This document shows, piece by piece, positions 37,905-45,273 of a DNA stretch of 45,273 nucleotides (within the stretch, counting starts at the first letter, position 1; each line of letters opens with the position of its first letter). The stretch is from NCBI GenBank assembly GCA_964459095.1, contig CAYWKL010000005.1, positions 1-45,273 on the forward strand, written 5' to 3'. Source of the DNA: CAYWKL01 sp964459095. Lineage in GTDB: Bacteria > Patescibacteriota > Microgenomatia > Daviesbacterales > UBA10151. The notes beneath the pieces are model-generated. The model made no database searches. It was not told the DNA's origin and was given only the letters and a program-made list of their open reading frames with translations. A program made the translations under genes and the position numbers.

Positions 37905-38126
37905 ATGGATATTATTGTTAGGGGTTTGCTTATATTTGTATTAATATTTCTCTTAGAAACTTTTTTATACAATTTCCTAAAGCCTGATCTTCCTAGAATA
38001 CCTGGGGATATTTGGATTCAAAAGCCTGGGATCACACTCTATATCCCTTTTGTGTCAGCTTTAGTTATCTCTGTTTTATTAATTTTGTTTTCTGATTATT
38101 TTATTTCTTCTTTCTCTCTCAGATAG
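37905..38126 (+). CDS. DUF2905-like small membrane protein
   Basis: A 73-residue protein with two membrane helices (about residues 3-22 and 48-68). The loop between them, LPRIPGDIWIQKPGITLYIPFVSALVISVLL, has the P-G-D-I ... fYfPi-t-iiiS pattern of DUF2905. Function is unknown in all members. The promoter position supports ATG 37905 rather than an earlier ATG at 37848 that would add 19 residues. Confidence 0.75.
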   Translation: MDIIVRGLLIFVLIFLLETFLYNFLKPDLPRIPGDIWIQKPGITLYIPFVSALVISVLLILFSDYFISSFSLR

Positions 38127-38210
38127 ACAAATATTTAAATAATTTGCTAAAATTGCAAAAGTTTGCCTGAGAACATTTTTCAATTTCGACTCAAGTAATA
38201 GAAACTATTT

Positions 38211-38684
38211 ATGAAGAGATGCACAAAATGTTATCTAAATAAGCGTCTATCAAGTTTTTATTTAAGGAAAAGTGGACCGCGTTCAGGAAAGTATTATGAA
38301 AAGTGTAAAGATTGCATGAAACTGAGAGGTCGTGAATATTATCAGAAGACAAGAAAAAGACAACTTGAATTAGTTAGCATAAGAAAACAAAGGTACATTT
38401 TAGAAAGAAAGAACTTTGTAAATGAGTTAAAAAACAAACCTTGCATGGATTGTGGTAAGATTTATCCTCCTTGGGTGATGGATTTTGATCACCGTGAGGG
38501 AGTAGTCAAGACCAAAAGTATTTCTAGAATTCACTCTGGTAGCTTGTGGTCTATTGAAAAAATCAAAGAAGAGATAGAAAAATGTGATCTTGTGTGTTCT
38601 AATTGTCATAGACAAAGAACTCACGAGAGGGTTGAGAAAAGTAAATTAGCCACAGTAGCCAAGTTGGTCACGGCGGATGCCTGA
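38211..38684 (+). CDS. HNH endonuclease-like zinc protein
   Basis: A 157-residue protein. An N-terminal Cys4 knuckle (CTKCYLNK ... CKDCMK) precedes a basic helix, and the second half has CMDCGKIYPPWVMDFDHREG and CDLVCSNCHRQRTHE, the HNH pattern with D-H and N-C-H-R within paired CxxC zinc ligands. Such small proteins are encoded in phages and mobile elements and as repair nucleases. Its last 12 codons overlap tRNA-Phe (LATVAKLVTADA is read through the tRNA), so its stop was acquired within the tRNA gene, as after integration next to it. Confidence 0.78.
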   Translation: MKRCTKCYLNKRLSSFYLRKSGPRSGKYYEKCKDCMKLRGREYYQKTRKRQLELVSIRKQRYILERKNFVNELKNKPCMDCGKIYPPWVMDFDHREGVVKTKSISRIHSGSLWSIEKIKEEIEKCDLVCSNCHRQRTHERVEKSKLATVAKLVTADA

Positions 38685-38721
38685 AGAGCATTTTATTCGG
38701 GTTCGATTCCTGACTGTGGCA
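38649..38721 (+). tRNA. tRNA-Phe(GAA)
   Basis: Acceptor GCCACAG pairs with CTGTGGC. The anticodon arm is GATGC-CTGAAGA-GCATT, anticodon GAA; T arm TCGGG-TTCGATT-CCTGA. The 5' half overlaps the HNH gene on the same strand. Confidence 0.9.
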
Positions 38722-38763
38722 CTTTTTTATGCGGGAGTAAGCAGAGCTTGCTCGTCGCTAATC

Positions 38764-38835
38764 GCGGGAGTAACTCAGTGGTAGAGTGCCTCGTTGCCAA
38801 CGAGGATGTCGCGGGTTCAAATCCCGTCTCCCGCT
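38764..38835 (+). tRNA. tRNA-Gly(GCC)
   Basis: Acceptor GCGGGAG pairs with CTCCCGC. The anticodon arm is CCTCG-TTGCCAA-CGAGG, anticodon GCC; T arm GCGGG-TTCAAAT-CCCGT. The first 10 bases (GCGGGAGTAA) are repeated at 38731-38740. Confidence 0.92.
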
Positions 38836-38844
38836 CACCTTATC

Positions 38845-38876
38845 CCTGGGTGTCAAGCTAATCCACCTCCCAGGTG
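38845..38876 (-). repeat. R1 hairpin after tRNA-Gly (copy F)
   Basis: On the minus strand CACCTGGGAGGTG, GATTAGCTTG and ACACCCAGG: an R1 element in which both stem arms carry matching changes compared with copies A and B. Confidence 0.7.
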
Positions 38877-38959
38877 AGATGTTCCTTGGATCCAAGAGAT
38901 GTTTATTTGCGAAGCAGTTTAACTTGTTAACCTCTGGAAGCTTTCTAGGGATTATCAAG

Positions 38960-39988
38960 TTATTTCAATAATTCCTCTAAAGATATATTGATAGGTTCGG
39001 AAAATTGAACTTTAGTGATATCTACTGGTTTCAGGGACTCAAAAAAAGATCTATAAATTACAGGAGCAAATTGTACATGCCAATTGAAAAATTTTTCAAC
39101 TGCTGATCCTTCGCCAAAATTCACCATTGCAGGGCAACCAAGATGTGGACCATACCACGTTTCATCAGTATCGCTTTTATATTTATCCAAATTGGAAGCG
39201 CAAACCAGAGCCAATCCATTTTTTCTTTGCTCTAAGGTAAACTTTTTAGTTCTGAATCTAGTCTCAAAATCTCCTTCTCCATCAACCCCTCTTAAATCTG
39301 CACTCGCTGGAGAAAAAGAATCAAGGTGCATCATGGCAAGCGCGGCGATTAAAGAATAACTATTGGCAAAAATATCTGTTAATGTTTCTTCATTAACTTC
39401 TCGACCTGGGAATTCTCTCTTAAATACCCAATGTACTGCCTCCATAGTTTGCGCCATTGTTGCAGCCGCATTACCTATTCCTCTTGAAAGATAAATAAAT
39501 GGATCACTTGGTACACCCTCGAAAAGTAGATCTCCTTCAGGCCGAACAAATGTTGAGTGGAATTTTTCTAGTTCAAAGTATCGTTTTAGAATCTTATGCC
39601 TTAATGAGTTTGGATCCTCATTTAAATAGCTATCATCATATTCATTGATATATACTACTAGGGTAGTCCGAAGAGCCATTCTGGTAAAATCTGTCAGGGA
39701 TCGCAACGGGTGGGTAAAACCGTATGCGTCTTTTTGTTCACAAATCGCTTTAATTCTATCTTCCCTTGCAAGAAGCGTTGTATCCAATGCTCGCTGCATA
39801 ACTTCGTCGGCAACCACCGCTGTTAAGGCATAAAACTCAGGTTTCATCACAGCCCATCTTTGACGGGCTTCATCGATTCCCAAAGGAGATTGCCCATCAG
39901 GGAAGTACTGAACATTGGTTATTGGACTTCCAGTATTTTTAATTTCTCGAGCTATTGGAGTTAGTTGAGTTCTTTCTGAGCTTATCAT
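38960..39988 (-). CDS. Hypothetical protein, 342 residues
   Basis: Not recognised. A soluble, mostly helical protein without signal peptide. Notable stretches are VYINEYDDSYLNEDPNSLRHKI, GNAAATMAQTMEAVHWVFKREFPG and WYGPHLGCPAMVNFGEGSAVEKFF; the last, with Gly-Cys-Pro-Ala before a Gly-rich turn, is faintly like a haem-thiolate or cofactor loop, but nothing else supports that. A clean promoter (TTGTTA, 17 nt, TAAAAT, 6 nt to ATG) shares a 13-nt upstream element with the methyltransferase at 22184, hinting at joint control. Confidence 0.6.
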   Translation of the reverse strand: MISSERTQLTPIAREIKNTGSPITNVQYFPDGQSPLGIDEARQRWAVMKPEFYALTAVVADEVMQRALDTTLLAREDRIKAICEQKDAYGFTHPLRSLTDFTRMALRTTLVVYINEYDDSYLNEDPNSLRHKILKRYFELEKFHSTFVRPEGDLLFEGVPSDPFIYLSRGIGNAAATMAQTMEAVHWVFKREFPGREVNEETLTDIFANSYSLIAALAMMHLDSFSPASADLRGVDGEGDFETRFRTKKFTLEQRKNGLALVCASNLDKYKSDTDETWYGPHLGCPAMVNFGEGSAVEKFFNWHVQFAPVIYRSFFESLKPVDITKVQFSEPINISLEELLK

Positions 39989-39994
39989 CTGCCA

Positions 39995-40033
39995 ATTTTA
40001 GCATTCTAAAGTTTAAATAACAAACTATGGGTT
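39995..40033 (-). promoter_or_regulatory. Leaderless promoter with shared upstream 13-mer
   Basis: On the minus strand TTGTTA (40018-40023), 17 nt, TAAAAT (39995-40000), 6 nt, ATG. AACCCATAGTTTG (40021-40033) overlaps the -35 exactly as at 22217-22229. Confidence 0.65.
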
Positions 40034-40129
40034 GGCTTCTGATATAGTTCTGTTAAATCTGTCCAAATAGCAGATAAATCCATTTACAATATTCACTTTA
40101 TCATTAATCTAATATGTAATAATGTTTAG

Positions 40130-40933
40130 ATGGGTAGATGGAAGTGGATAGGAATATTTGGAATTTTACTCTTAATTCTTCTTTTAATTTTAGCTTTCTT
40201 TAAATTTAAAAATTCAAAGCCAAAAGTTTTTCCTCCTCCTAAAAATATAAATGTAGAAGGAAAAAATAAAGTTAAATATCCCCAGGATTATACTTTGGTT
40301 TTAGTTGGTGACTCTATGACAGAGTATTTAGGCAACTCTGATGAACTGAAAGCTTTTCTTAAAGAGTATTATCCTGGTAAATCTTTTGAGGTTTTAAACT
40401 ATGGCTTTGGGGGCACAAGTATTTTAACTTTACAAGATAGATTAACTAAAAAAACTTTTTATCACAGAGACTTTCGTCCAATCACAGAAATTGACTTTGA
40501 TGTTATTTTAATAGAATCTTTTGGCAATAATCCTCTGTCTCAGTTTCCTTTGGAAGAAGGTTTAAAAAAGCAAACTGAGGTTTTAAAAGAAGCTGTCGAG
40601 ACGATAAAAAGAGAAAACCCAAGAGCTAAGATAGTTTTTGTCGCAACAATTGCCCCAAGCAAAGCTCACTATGCCAGAGGATCCAGGGATTTATCAGATG
40701 AAGAGAGAAGAAAATGGGCAGAAGAAAGGTTAGAATATATGCTAAATCACATTAAATTTGCTAAAGAAAACAACATTCTTTTAATTAATGTTTTAAGCGA
40801 GTCTATGGTGGATGGGGACGCAAATTTAGATTATTTAAGCAATAAGGATTATATCCATCCCTCTCCAAATGGAGTGATTTTTATTAGTAAAAAAATTGCT
40901 GATTTTATCTTTGAGAATAAAGTTCTAGAATAA
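40130..40933 (+). CDS. Membrane-anchored SGNH/GDSL hydrolase
   Basis: A 267-residue hydrolase with an N-terminal anchor (residues 7-25) and an outside SGNH domain. Block I is LVLVGDSMTEYL (Ser62), block II GFGGTSILTL (Gly), block III ESFGNNPL (Asn) and block V DYIHPSPNG with Asp240 and His243. The order and spacing of the four blocks fit an esterase, as in cell-wall or polysaccharide deacetylases. It is followed at once by a strong terminator. Confidence 0.85.
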   Translation: MGRWKWIGIFGILLLILLLILAFFKFKNSKPKVFPPPKNINVEGKNKVKYPQDYTLVLVGDSMTEYLGNSDELKAFLKEYYPGKSFEVLNYGFGGTSILTLQDRLTKKTFYHRDFRPITEIDFDVILIESFGNNPLSQFPLEEGLKKQTEVLKEAVETIKRENPRAKIVFVATIAPSKAHYARGSRDLSDEERRKWAEERLEYMLNHIKFAKENNILLINVLSESMVDGDANLDYLSNKDYIHPSPNGVIFISKKIADFIFENKVLE

Positions 40934-40965
40934 AAATCCCTAACCAAAATCCAGTTAGGGATTTT
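40933..40965. terminator. Bidirectional rho-independent terminator
   Basis: AAAATCCCTAAC and GTTAGGGATTTT form a perfect 12-bp stem with a 9-nt loop. It serves the hydrolase on + and the Pro-rich gene on -. Confidence 0.85.
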
Positions 40966-40996
40966 ATAGTTTATTTTGCATAAGTTTATTTAAAAA

Positions 40997-41254
40997 CTAT
41001 TGCTGTGGCTGTTCACCTGAAGCGGGTGTTTCAGTTGGCGGCATTGTTGGTTCAGCCGGTTCCTCGCTTCCAGGCACAGGTGTAGGTCCTTGTGATGGCA
41101 ATCCAGGTTCTGCTGGAGTTTCAGGCTGCATTGGAGCAGGGCCCTGTTCTGTTGGCTCAGCTGGAGGAGTTTGTGTAGGCATTCCCCCTCCCATAGGTTG
41201 GTCACCCATAGGTGCACCTGGTTGTGGTGCATTTGGATCATTTGTGTCTTGCAC
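40997..41254 (-). CDS. Small Pro/Gln/Glu-rich protein
   Basis: An 85-residue, disordered-looking protein of Pro, Glu, Gln, Thr and Gly (PQPGAPMGDQPMGGGMPTQT). No signal peptide, Cys or hydrophobic stretch. The start is GTG at 41254, set by AAGGAGGTGAT 7 nt upstream, a complete match to the 16S rRNA 3' end; this implies strong translation. Sequence periodicity is weak. The frame is favoured over the overlapping one (Leu/Gln-rich) by that site. Function unknown. Confidence 0.6.
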   Translation of the reverse strand: MQDTNDPNAPQPGAPMGDQPMGGGMPTQTPPAEPTEQGPAPMQPETPAEPGLPSQGPTPVPGSEEPAEPTMPPTETPASGEQPQQ

Positions 41255-41319
41255 GAAAAATCACCTCCTTAAAAGTTAATGAGACAAGTTTATTTTTAAA
41301 ATTGACTTTAGTCAATATA

Positions 41320-42726
41320 TCAACTAGAAGATTTTGAGGCTTTGTATTCAATGTCTTTTTTCCTCTCTCCTATATCTATTGGGTAATTTCCGCTAAAACA
41401 AGATGTACAAAAAAGCTTCTCAGAAAGCCCTGTTGATTTAATTAGTCCTTCATAAGAAAGGTATGCAAGGGAGTTTGCTCCAATAAATTTTCTAATTTCA
41501 TCTATGCTCTTTGTTGCTGCAATTAAGTTTTTTTGATAAGGAGTATCAATTCCATAAAAATCAGGAAATCTGTTTGGAGGAGAGCTAATTCTAACATGAA
41601 CCTGTCTTGCTCCTGCTTTTCTTAGCATTTTAACGATTTTAGATTGTGTTGTGCCTCTAACTATTGAATCATCAATTACGACGACACTTTTTCCTTTAAT
41701 AACCTCTGGTAAAGGGTTTAGCTTCATTTGAACATCTTTATCCCTTTGATGCTGGTCAGGCCTTATAAAAGTCCTATGGACATACCTATTTTTGATTAAT
41801 CCATGGTCAAAAGGAATACCTGACTCTTTAGAAAATCCTAGCGCAGCAGGAATTGCTGAATCAGGAACAGGGATAACAACATCTGCTTTTACAGGATATT
41901 CCTTTGCTAAATTTATTCCTAGATTACGTCTTACTTCATTTACTTTTTTGCCTAAAAGACTGCTATCAGGTCTAGCAAAATATACAAATTCAAAAATATC
42001 CAAGTTTTGTCTTCCTTTCATTACTTGTTTGGAATGTAATCCCTTTGAGTCTATGACGACCAGTTCTCCTGGTCTAACATCCCTAATAAAACTTGCTCCT
42101 ACTAAATCAAATGCACAAGTCTCTGACGCAAACATAAATCCTCCATTAATTTTGCCAATGGAGAGCGGCCTAATGCCGTATGAGTCTCTTAAAGCAGCTA
42201 TTTTATCCTTTGTTAGAACCAAAAAACAAAAAGCCCCTGTAAACAGGGGGTATGATTTTTCAATTGCTTTCTCTAAAGAAAGGCCTTTTTGCATGAAGTA
42301 TTTAATACAAGCATGAACTAACTCAGAATCATTTAAGCCTTTTGTTGGCACTTTTCCATCTAAAAAGTTTTCAAGTGCCTTTGTTTGTGGCAGATTTCCA
42401 TTATGGACAAGCGCAAGAGACATCTTTTTATCCACAACAGGTTGAGCGTGTTTAACATCAGTACCACCAGATGTTGAATACCTATTGTGACCTATACCTA
42501 AATATCCTCTTAAATTCTTAAGACCTTTTTCTGAATAAACATGAACTACTAAACCTTCACCTTTACTCGTTCTTATGCTTTTTCCATCTGAAACTGAAAT
42601 TCCTGAAGATTCCTGACCTCTGTGTTGAAGTGCGAAAAGACCAAAGTAAATTAAGCGTGATGCTTCAAAACCTTTGCCATAAACACCAAATATTCCGCAC
42701 TTCTCTTTTGGCCTATCCCCTTCCAT
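41320..42726 (-). CDS. purF: Amidophosphoribosyltransferase
   Basis: Makes 5-phosphoribosylamine from PRPP and glutamine, the first step of purine synthesis. A 9-residue propeptide precedes the catalytic Cys10 in KCGIFGVYG; ALQHRGQESSGI, GIGHNRYSTSGG and LVHNGNLPQ complete the glutaminase. The phosphoribosyltransferase site is VVVIDDSIVRGTTQSKIV, and the Cys-rich end (LFCTSCFSGNYPID) suggests the iron-sulfur cluster ligands of the Bacillus type. At 468 residues it is full length. No other pur gene is near. Confidence 0.95.
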   Translation of the reverse strand: MEGDRPKEKCGIFGVYGKGFEASRLIYFGLFALQHRGQESSGISVSDGKSIRTSKGEGLVVHVYSEKGLKNLRGYLGIGHNRYSTSGGTDVKHAQPVVDKKMSLALVHNGNLPQTKALENFLDGKVPTKGLNDSELVHACIKYFMQKGLSLEKAIEKSYPLFTGAFCFLVLTKDKIAALRDSYGIRPLSIGKINGGFMFASETCAFDLVGASFIRDVRPGELVVIDSKGLHSKQVMKGRQNLDIFEFVYFARPDSSLLGKKVNEVRRNLGINLAKEYPVKADVVIPVPDSAIPAALGFSKESGIPFDHGLIKNRYVHRTFIRPDQHQRDKDVQMKLNPLPEVIKGKSVVVIDDSIVRGTTQSKIVKMLRKAGARQVHVRISSPPNRFPDFYGIDTPYQKNLIAATKSIDEIRKFIGANSLAYLSYEGLIKSTGLSEKLFCTSCFSGNYPIDIGERKKDIEYKASKSSS

Positions 42727-42732
42727 CTTTAA

Positions 42733-42761
42733 ATTCTACAGTAACAAGTTACAAGTAACAA
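42733..42761 (-). promoter_or_regulatory. Leaderless purF promoter built from a microsatellite
   Basis: TTGTTA (42756-42761), 17 nt, TAGAAT (42733-42738), then 6 nt to the ATG at 42726. The -35 and spacer consist of AACAAGTTACAAGTAACAAG, a tandem repeat-like tract. Confidence 0.55.
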
Positions 42762-42784
42762 GAGTCAAGACCTTTTTACCATTA

Positions 42785-42809
42785 CCTTTCCAATCCCGGA
42801 TTGGAAAGG
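42785..42809. repeat. Perfect 25-nt palindrome between purF and murA
   Basis: CCTTTCCAATCC and GGATTGGAAAGG around a single C. It could act as terminator stem for murA, although no T-run follows. Confidence 0.7.
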
Positions 42810-42819
42810 TAGAGCGAAA

Positions 42820-44079
42820 TTAAGAAATCCTCCTTATACTTGCACCCAGCCTTGACAAATTCCCTACCACATCTTCATAACCGCGTTCAATTAACTCTGC
42901 TTTATTAATAATACTTTCTCCCTTGGCAATTAGAGCTGCTAAAACCAAAGCCATTCCTGCCCTAATATCTGGAGATTCCATTTCCCTGCCATGCAGCCTT
43001 GTGTGGCCATAAACAAAAACTCTGTGTGGATCAGCAATAGTTATATTTGCACCCATAGATATTAGTTTATCTACAAAAAACATCCTGGATTCATACATCC
43101 AGTCGTGCAAAAGTGAAGCACCGTGGGCCTGGGTGGCCAAAACTATCATTGCACTCATTAAATCTGTTGGAAATCCTGGCCAGATATTAGTTGTTAATCT
43201 TTCAATAGGTTTAATTTTATCACTACTGACTAAAATTCCCTCTCCTTTTTGCTCGAATTTGATTCCCATTTTTGAAAGAGGATAAGTTATAGGTTCCAAA
43301 TCCACTAGACTGGCGTTTTCTAAAACTATCTCACTTTTAGTTATAGCAGAGGCAACAGCGTATGTTCCAATTTCAATATAATCCTGCCCAATCCTAAATT
43401 CTGTCCCGTTTAAATTTTCTCTACCCTCAATTTCTAAAGTAGAAGTTCCTGTTCCTTTTATAGAAGCTCCCATTTTAGTTAAAAGGCTACATAAATCTAC
43501 AACATGAGGTTCATATGCACAGTTTTTAAGAATTGTTTTGCCCTCTCTTTTTGAGGCAAACATTAAAAGATTTTCAGTAGCTGTAACTGAAGGTTCAGTG
43601 AAAAAGATTTCAACCGCATCACCTCTAGTTCCTAGATACTTAGCTTTGTAATAAATGTCAGATTGGCTAAATTCCACACCTAACTTCTTTAATCCAACAA
43701 TATGGGTCTGAATACTTCTTTTGCCTATAATGTCTCCTCCGGGGTGAGTAAACTGCACTTTTTTTATTCTTGCAAGTAGTGGTCCAGAAAGTAAAACAGA
43801 AGCCCTTAGTTTATTTACCAAGTCCTCTGGGAGAATGTGAGTTTTTATTTTTTTTGCTTCAACGCTTATTTTGTGATCCCCTACCTCTACTTTTGCACCA
43901 ATTAGCTTCAATATGTCCACTAAAACAGCTACATCAGATATATCTGGAACATTTATTAGAGTCACTTTTTTATCAGTCAAAAGAGTAGCTGCCAAAGCAG
44001 GCAAAATGGAATTTTTATTACCACTTACGCTTATAGTCCCTTTTAAAGGATTTCCGCCTTCAATAATATATTTTGCCAT
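42820..44079 (-). CDS. murA: UDP-N-acetylglucosamine 1-carboxyvinyltransferase with Asp in place of catalytic Cys
   Basis: First committed enzyme of peptidoglycan synthesis, 419 residues. Standard motifs are present: SGNKNSILPALAATLLTD, then LRASVLLSGPLLAR, the loop PGGDIIGKRSIQTH, and FPTDLMSAMIVLA. In most MurA the loop has Cys (Cys115 in E. coli); here it is Asp116, the variant found in Mycobacterium and Chlamydia, which is known to be active and fosfomycin-insensitive. TAAAAT (minus strand) lies 5 nt before the ATG. Confidence 0.95.
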   Translation of the reverse strand: MAKYIIEGGNPLKGTISVSGNKNSILPALAATLLTDKKVTLINVPDISDVAVLVDILKLIGAKVEVGDHKISVEAKKIKTHILPEDLVNKLRASVLLSGPLLARIKKVQFTHPGGDIIGKRSIQTHIVGLKKLGVEFSQSDIYYKAKYLGTRGDAVEIFFTEPSVTATENLLMFASKREGKTILKNCAYEPHVVDLCSLLTKMGASIKGTGTSTLEIEGRENLNGTEFRIGQDYIEIGTYAVASAITKSEIVLENASLVDLEPITYPLSKMGIKFEQKGEGILVSSDKIKPIERLTTNIWPGFPTDLMSAMIVLATQAHGASLLHDWMYESRMFFVDKLISMGANITIADPHRVFVYGHTRLHGREMESPDIRAGMALVLAALIAKGESIINKAELIERGYEDVVGNLSRLGASIRRIS

Positions 44080-44113
44080 ATCCTATTTTATCACTTTTGA
44101 GCGTAAAAAGCAC

Positions 44114-44140
44114 AGATCCTTCGACTTCGCTCAGGATGAC
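44114..44140. repeat. R2-type half element upstream of murA
   Basis: AGATCCTTCGACTTCGCTCA followed by GGATGACA, the common right half of R2 elements. Confidence 0.65.
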
Positions 44141-44168
44141 AACGAAAGTGAAAATTATACTTTCATTG

Positions 44169-44951
44169 TCAACTGCTGGCGCTCTGGTAGCGGGTTATAG
44201 CATATTTCCAGAATTTTAAGGAAGCAAATAAAAATGCAAAAGAAAATGCAAAAGATACTAGAATCAGCTGGGGGTTAAGTAGATTCATAAGAGCTTGAGC
44301 AGGAAAAGTCATCATAATTCCTATTGGGATAACAAAAGTTAAGATACCTCTAATAGGTTCTAAATAAATATCCACAGGAAATCTTCCCAGTTGAGTTAAG
44401 TCTCTATAAACCATAATTGCATGATCCACTGATGTAGTTAAAATCCCAACACAAAGAGTAAAGATGTGGAATGCCAAAGAAATTATCAAACCATTTGCAA
44501 CTAAAATTGCGTAAAGAGTGATGCCTGATGATGTAACATGGCTAATATTTAAAATAGATATTACAACTAAACCTATTGACAAAATTATCATCGGGATATC
44601 CAAAATATCACTACCTCCCATTAAAGACCTAAAAAGTGGGGAGAAAGGTTTTATTAATATAAAATCAAATTCACCTTGTACTACATAACTTCTAAATCTG
44701 TATACCTCCCTAAATAAAGCCTGAGGGACAATATCTACTAGATTAAAAGTGGCATAAAACAAAACCATTTGCCAGATAGAATAACCTGCAATTGAATTCA
44801 CATTTCTCTCGATCAGCACTAAAAATATAATAAAAAGAGAAAACCTCAGAAGCTTACCAATTAAAAAAAGAGAAGCACCAAATAGTGAACGCAGTGCAAC
44901 TTGTGCAGAAAGAAGTGACATATTAAGCCAAATGTAAAAGTATTTTCTCAC
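44169..44951 (-). CDS. ABC-2 type permease
   Basis: A 260-residue membrane protein with about six helices, of the ABC-2 permease family with the conserved VQGEFDFILIKPFSPLFR and GRFPVDIYLEPIRGILTFVIPIGIMMTFPAQ. It would pair with the next permease and an ATPase to export a substrate. The start is GTG at 44951, since its first base pair overlaps the TGA of the upstream permease gene (GTGA); earlier in-frame codons lie within that gene. The substrate is unknown. Confidence 0.83.
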   Translation of the reverse strand: MRKYFYIWLNMSLLSAQVALRSLFGASLFLIGKLLRFSLFIIFLVLIERNVNSIAGYSIWQMVLFYATFNLVDIVPQALFREVYRFRSYVVQGEFDFILIKPFSPLFRSLMGGSDILDIPMIILSIGLVVISILNISHVTSSGITLYAILVANGLIISLAFHIFTLCVGILTTSVDHAIMVYRDLTQLGRFPVDIYLEPIRGILTFVIPIGIMMTFPAQALMNLLNPQLILVSFAFSFAFLFASLKFWKYAITRYQSASS

Positions 44952-45273
44952 CTTCCTTCTGCTCCGTATTTTCTTAAGCCCATTTTCCAAACGCTCATAA
45001 GAGAAAAGTAAAAGAAAAGCATCCAAAATAAAGAAACTATTACTCCTAAAAGAAGTTGAGTTGTAGTAACCTCACCTAAATAAACTTTTAAAGGAAAATA
45101 AAGGAGATAAGTAAAGGGGGAAAGCTCCAATATTCTAAAAATAGAAGGAGGGAAAATATCAAGAGGAAACATCATTCCAGCAAAAAAAGAAATTATCATC
45201 CAGAATAAAAACCTCGGTGCCCAAATTTCTGGTGACCAAAAACCAATAAGACCTATTAAACAGCCAATAAAAA
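44948..45273 (-). CDS. ABC-2 type permease, cut by the window edge
   Basis: The frame is open to the right end of the window, so the N-terminus lies outside. The visible 107 residues contain SFFAGMMFPLDIFPPSIFRILELSPFTYLLYFPLKVYLG, the C-terminal signature of the same permease family (in order: gate helix, loop, last helices). It overlaps its partner by 4 nt, which indicates coupled translation of a heterodimeric exporter. Confidence 0.8.
   Translation of the reverse strand, partial: FIGCLIGLIGFWSPEIWAPRFLFWMIISFFAGMMFPLDIFPPSIFRILELSPFTYLLYFPLKVYLGEVTTTQLLLGVIVSLFWMLFFYFSLMSVWKMGLRKYGAEGR

Noticed and set aside
40990..41241. Alternative minus-strand frame over the Pro-rich gene
   Set aside because: The strong ribosome binding site fits the GTG at 41254 in the other frame.
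42429..42437. TTATCCACA, a perfect DnaA box
   Set aside because: It is single and lies inside purF at a conserved coding position; no cluster or AT-rich unwinding region, so no origin.

Overview
The window reads as chromosome of a small-genome, AT-rich bacterium of the Candidate Phyla Radiation (Patescibacteria), most likely Microgenomates-like. The lineage is an inference. It rests on the CPR-style type IV pilin, several reduced housekeeping proteins (ThrS without TGS/editing domains, PheT without its tRNA-binding and C-terminal anticodon domains, a short UDP-sugar dehydrogenase), a MurT/GatD pair, dispersed hairpin repeats inside genes, and many unfamiliar secreted proteins. TGA is used as stop, so the code is standard.

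Layout. 1-3000: UDP-sugar dehydrogenase, sialidase-like propeller, type IV pilin. 3000-13300: F-type ATP synthase genes atpB-E-F-H-A-G-D on +, then a 3.9-kb block of minus-strand accessory genes (unknown protein, retropepsin-like protease with DUF5678 partner, PNPOx-like, MOSC, AHSA1, small beta-carbonic anhydrase), then the displaced atpC behind its own promoter. 13267-21290: a plus-strand surface/redox cluster with a SOD/CHRD-like protein, a His/Cys-module protein, a Crp/Fnr regulator followed by a candidate operator, a small membrane protein, a 931-residue Cys-rich and Tyr/Thr/Pro-repeat protein, and a cupredoxin fused to two more His/Cys modules. 21300-23000: tRNA-Tyr, a methyltransferase, a RAYT transposase with REP hairpins. 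23000-33300: PBP1A, pheST, the infC-rpmI-(new 48-codon gene)-rplT operon, thrS, a pterin dehydratase, tRNAs. 33400-37300: gatD-murT, a lysozyme-like protein, yvcK. 37350-38840: a tRNA cluster in which one tRNA-Leu gene lies inside another, a DUF2905 protein and an HNH protein. 38960-45273: an unknown protein, an SGNH hydrolase, a Pro-rich small protein, purF, murA (Cys to Asp) and two ABC-2 permeases, the last cut by the window edge.

Two themes tie the window together. First, several families of short palindromic repeats lie between genes and also in frame inside essential genes (atpG, pheS, pheT twice, murT twice, gatD), as Rickettsia palindromic elements do. Second, many genes carry a -10 box exactly 6 nt before the start codon and no ribosome binding site, indicating leaderless mRNAs; a minority (infC, rpmI, rplT, pheS, two small unknown genes) have strong Shine-Dalgarno sites. 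infC starts with AUC.

The best candidates for something undescribed are the nested tRNA, the translated hairpin family, the small basic protein in the ribosomal operon, and the His/Cys-module, cupredoxin and extensin-like surface cluster with its Crp/Fnr regulator.
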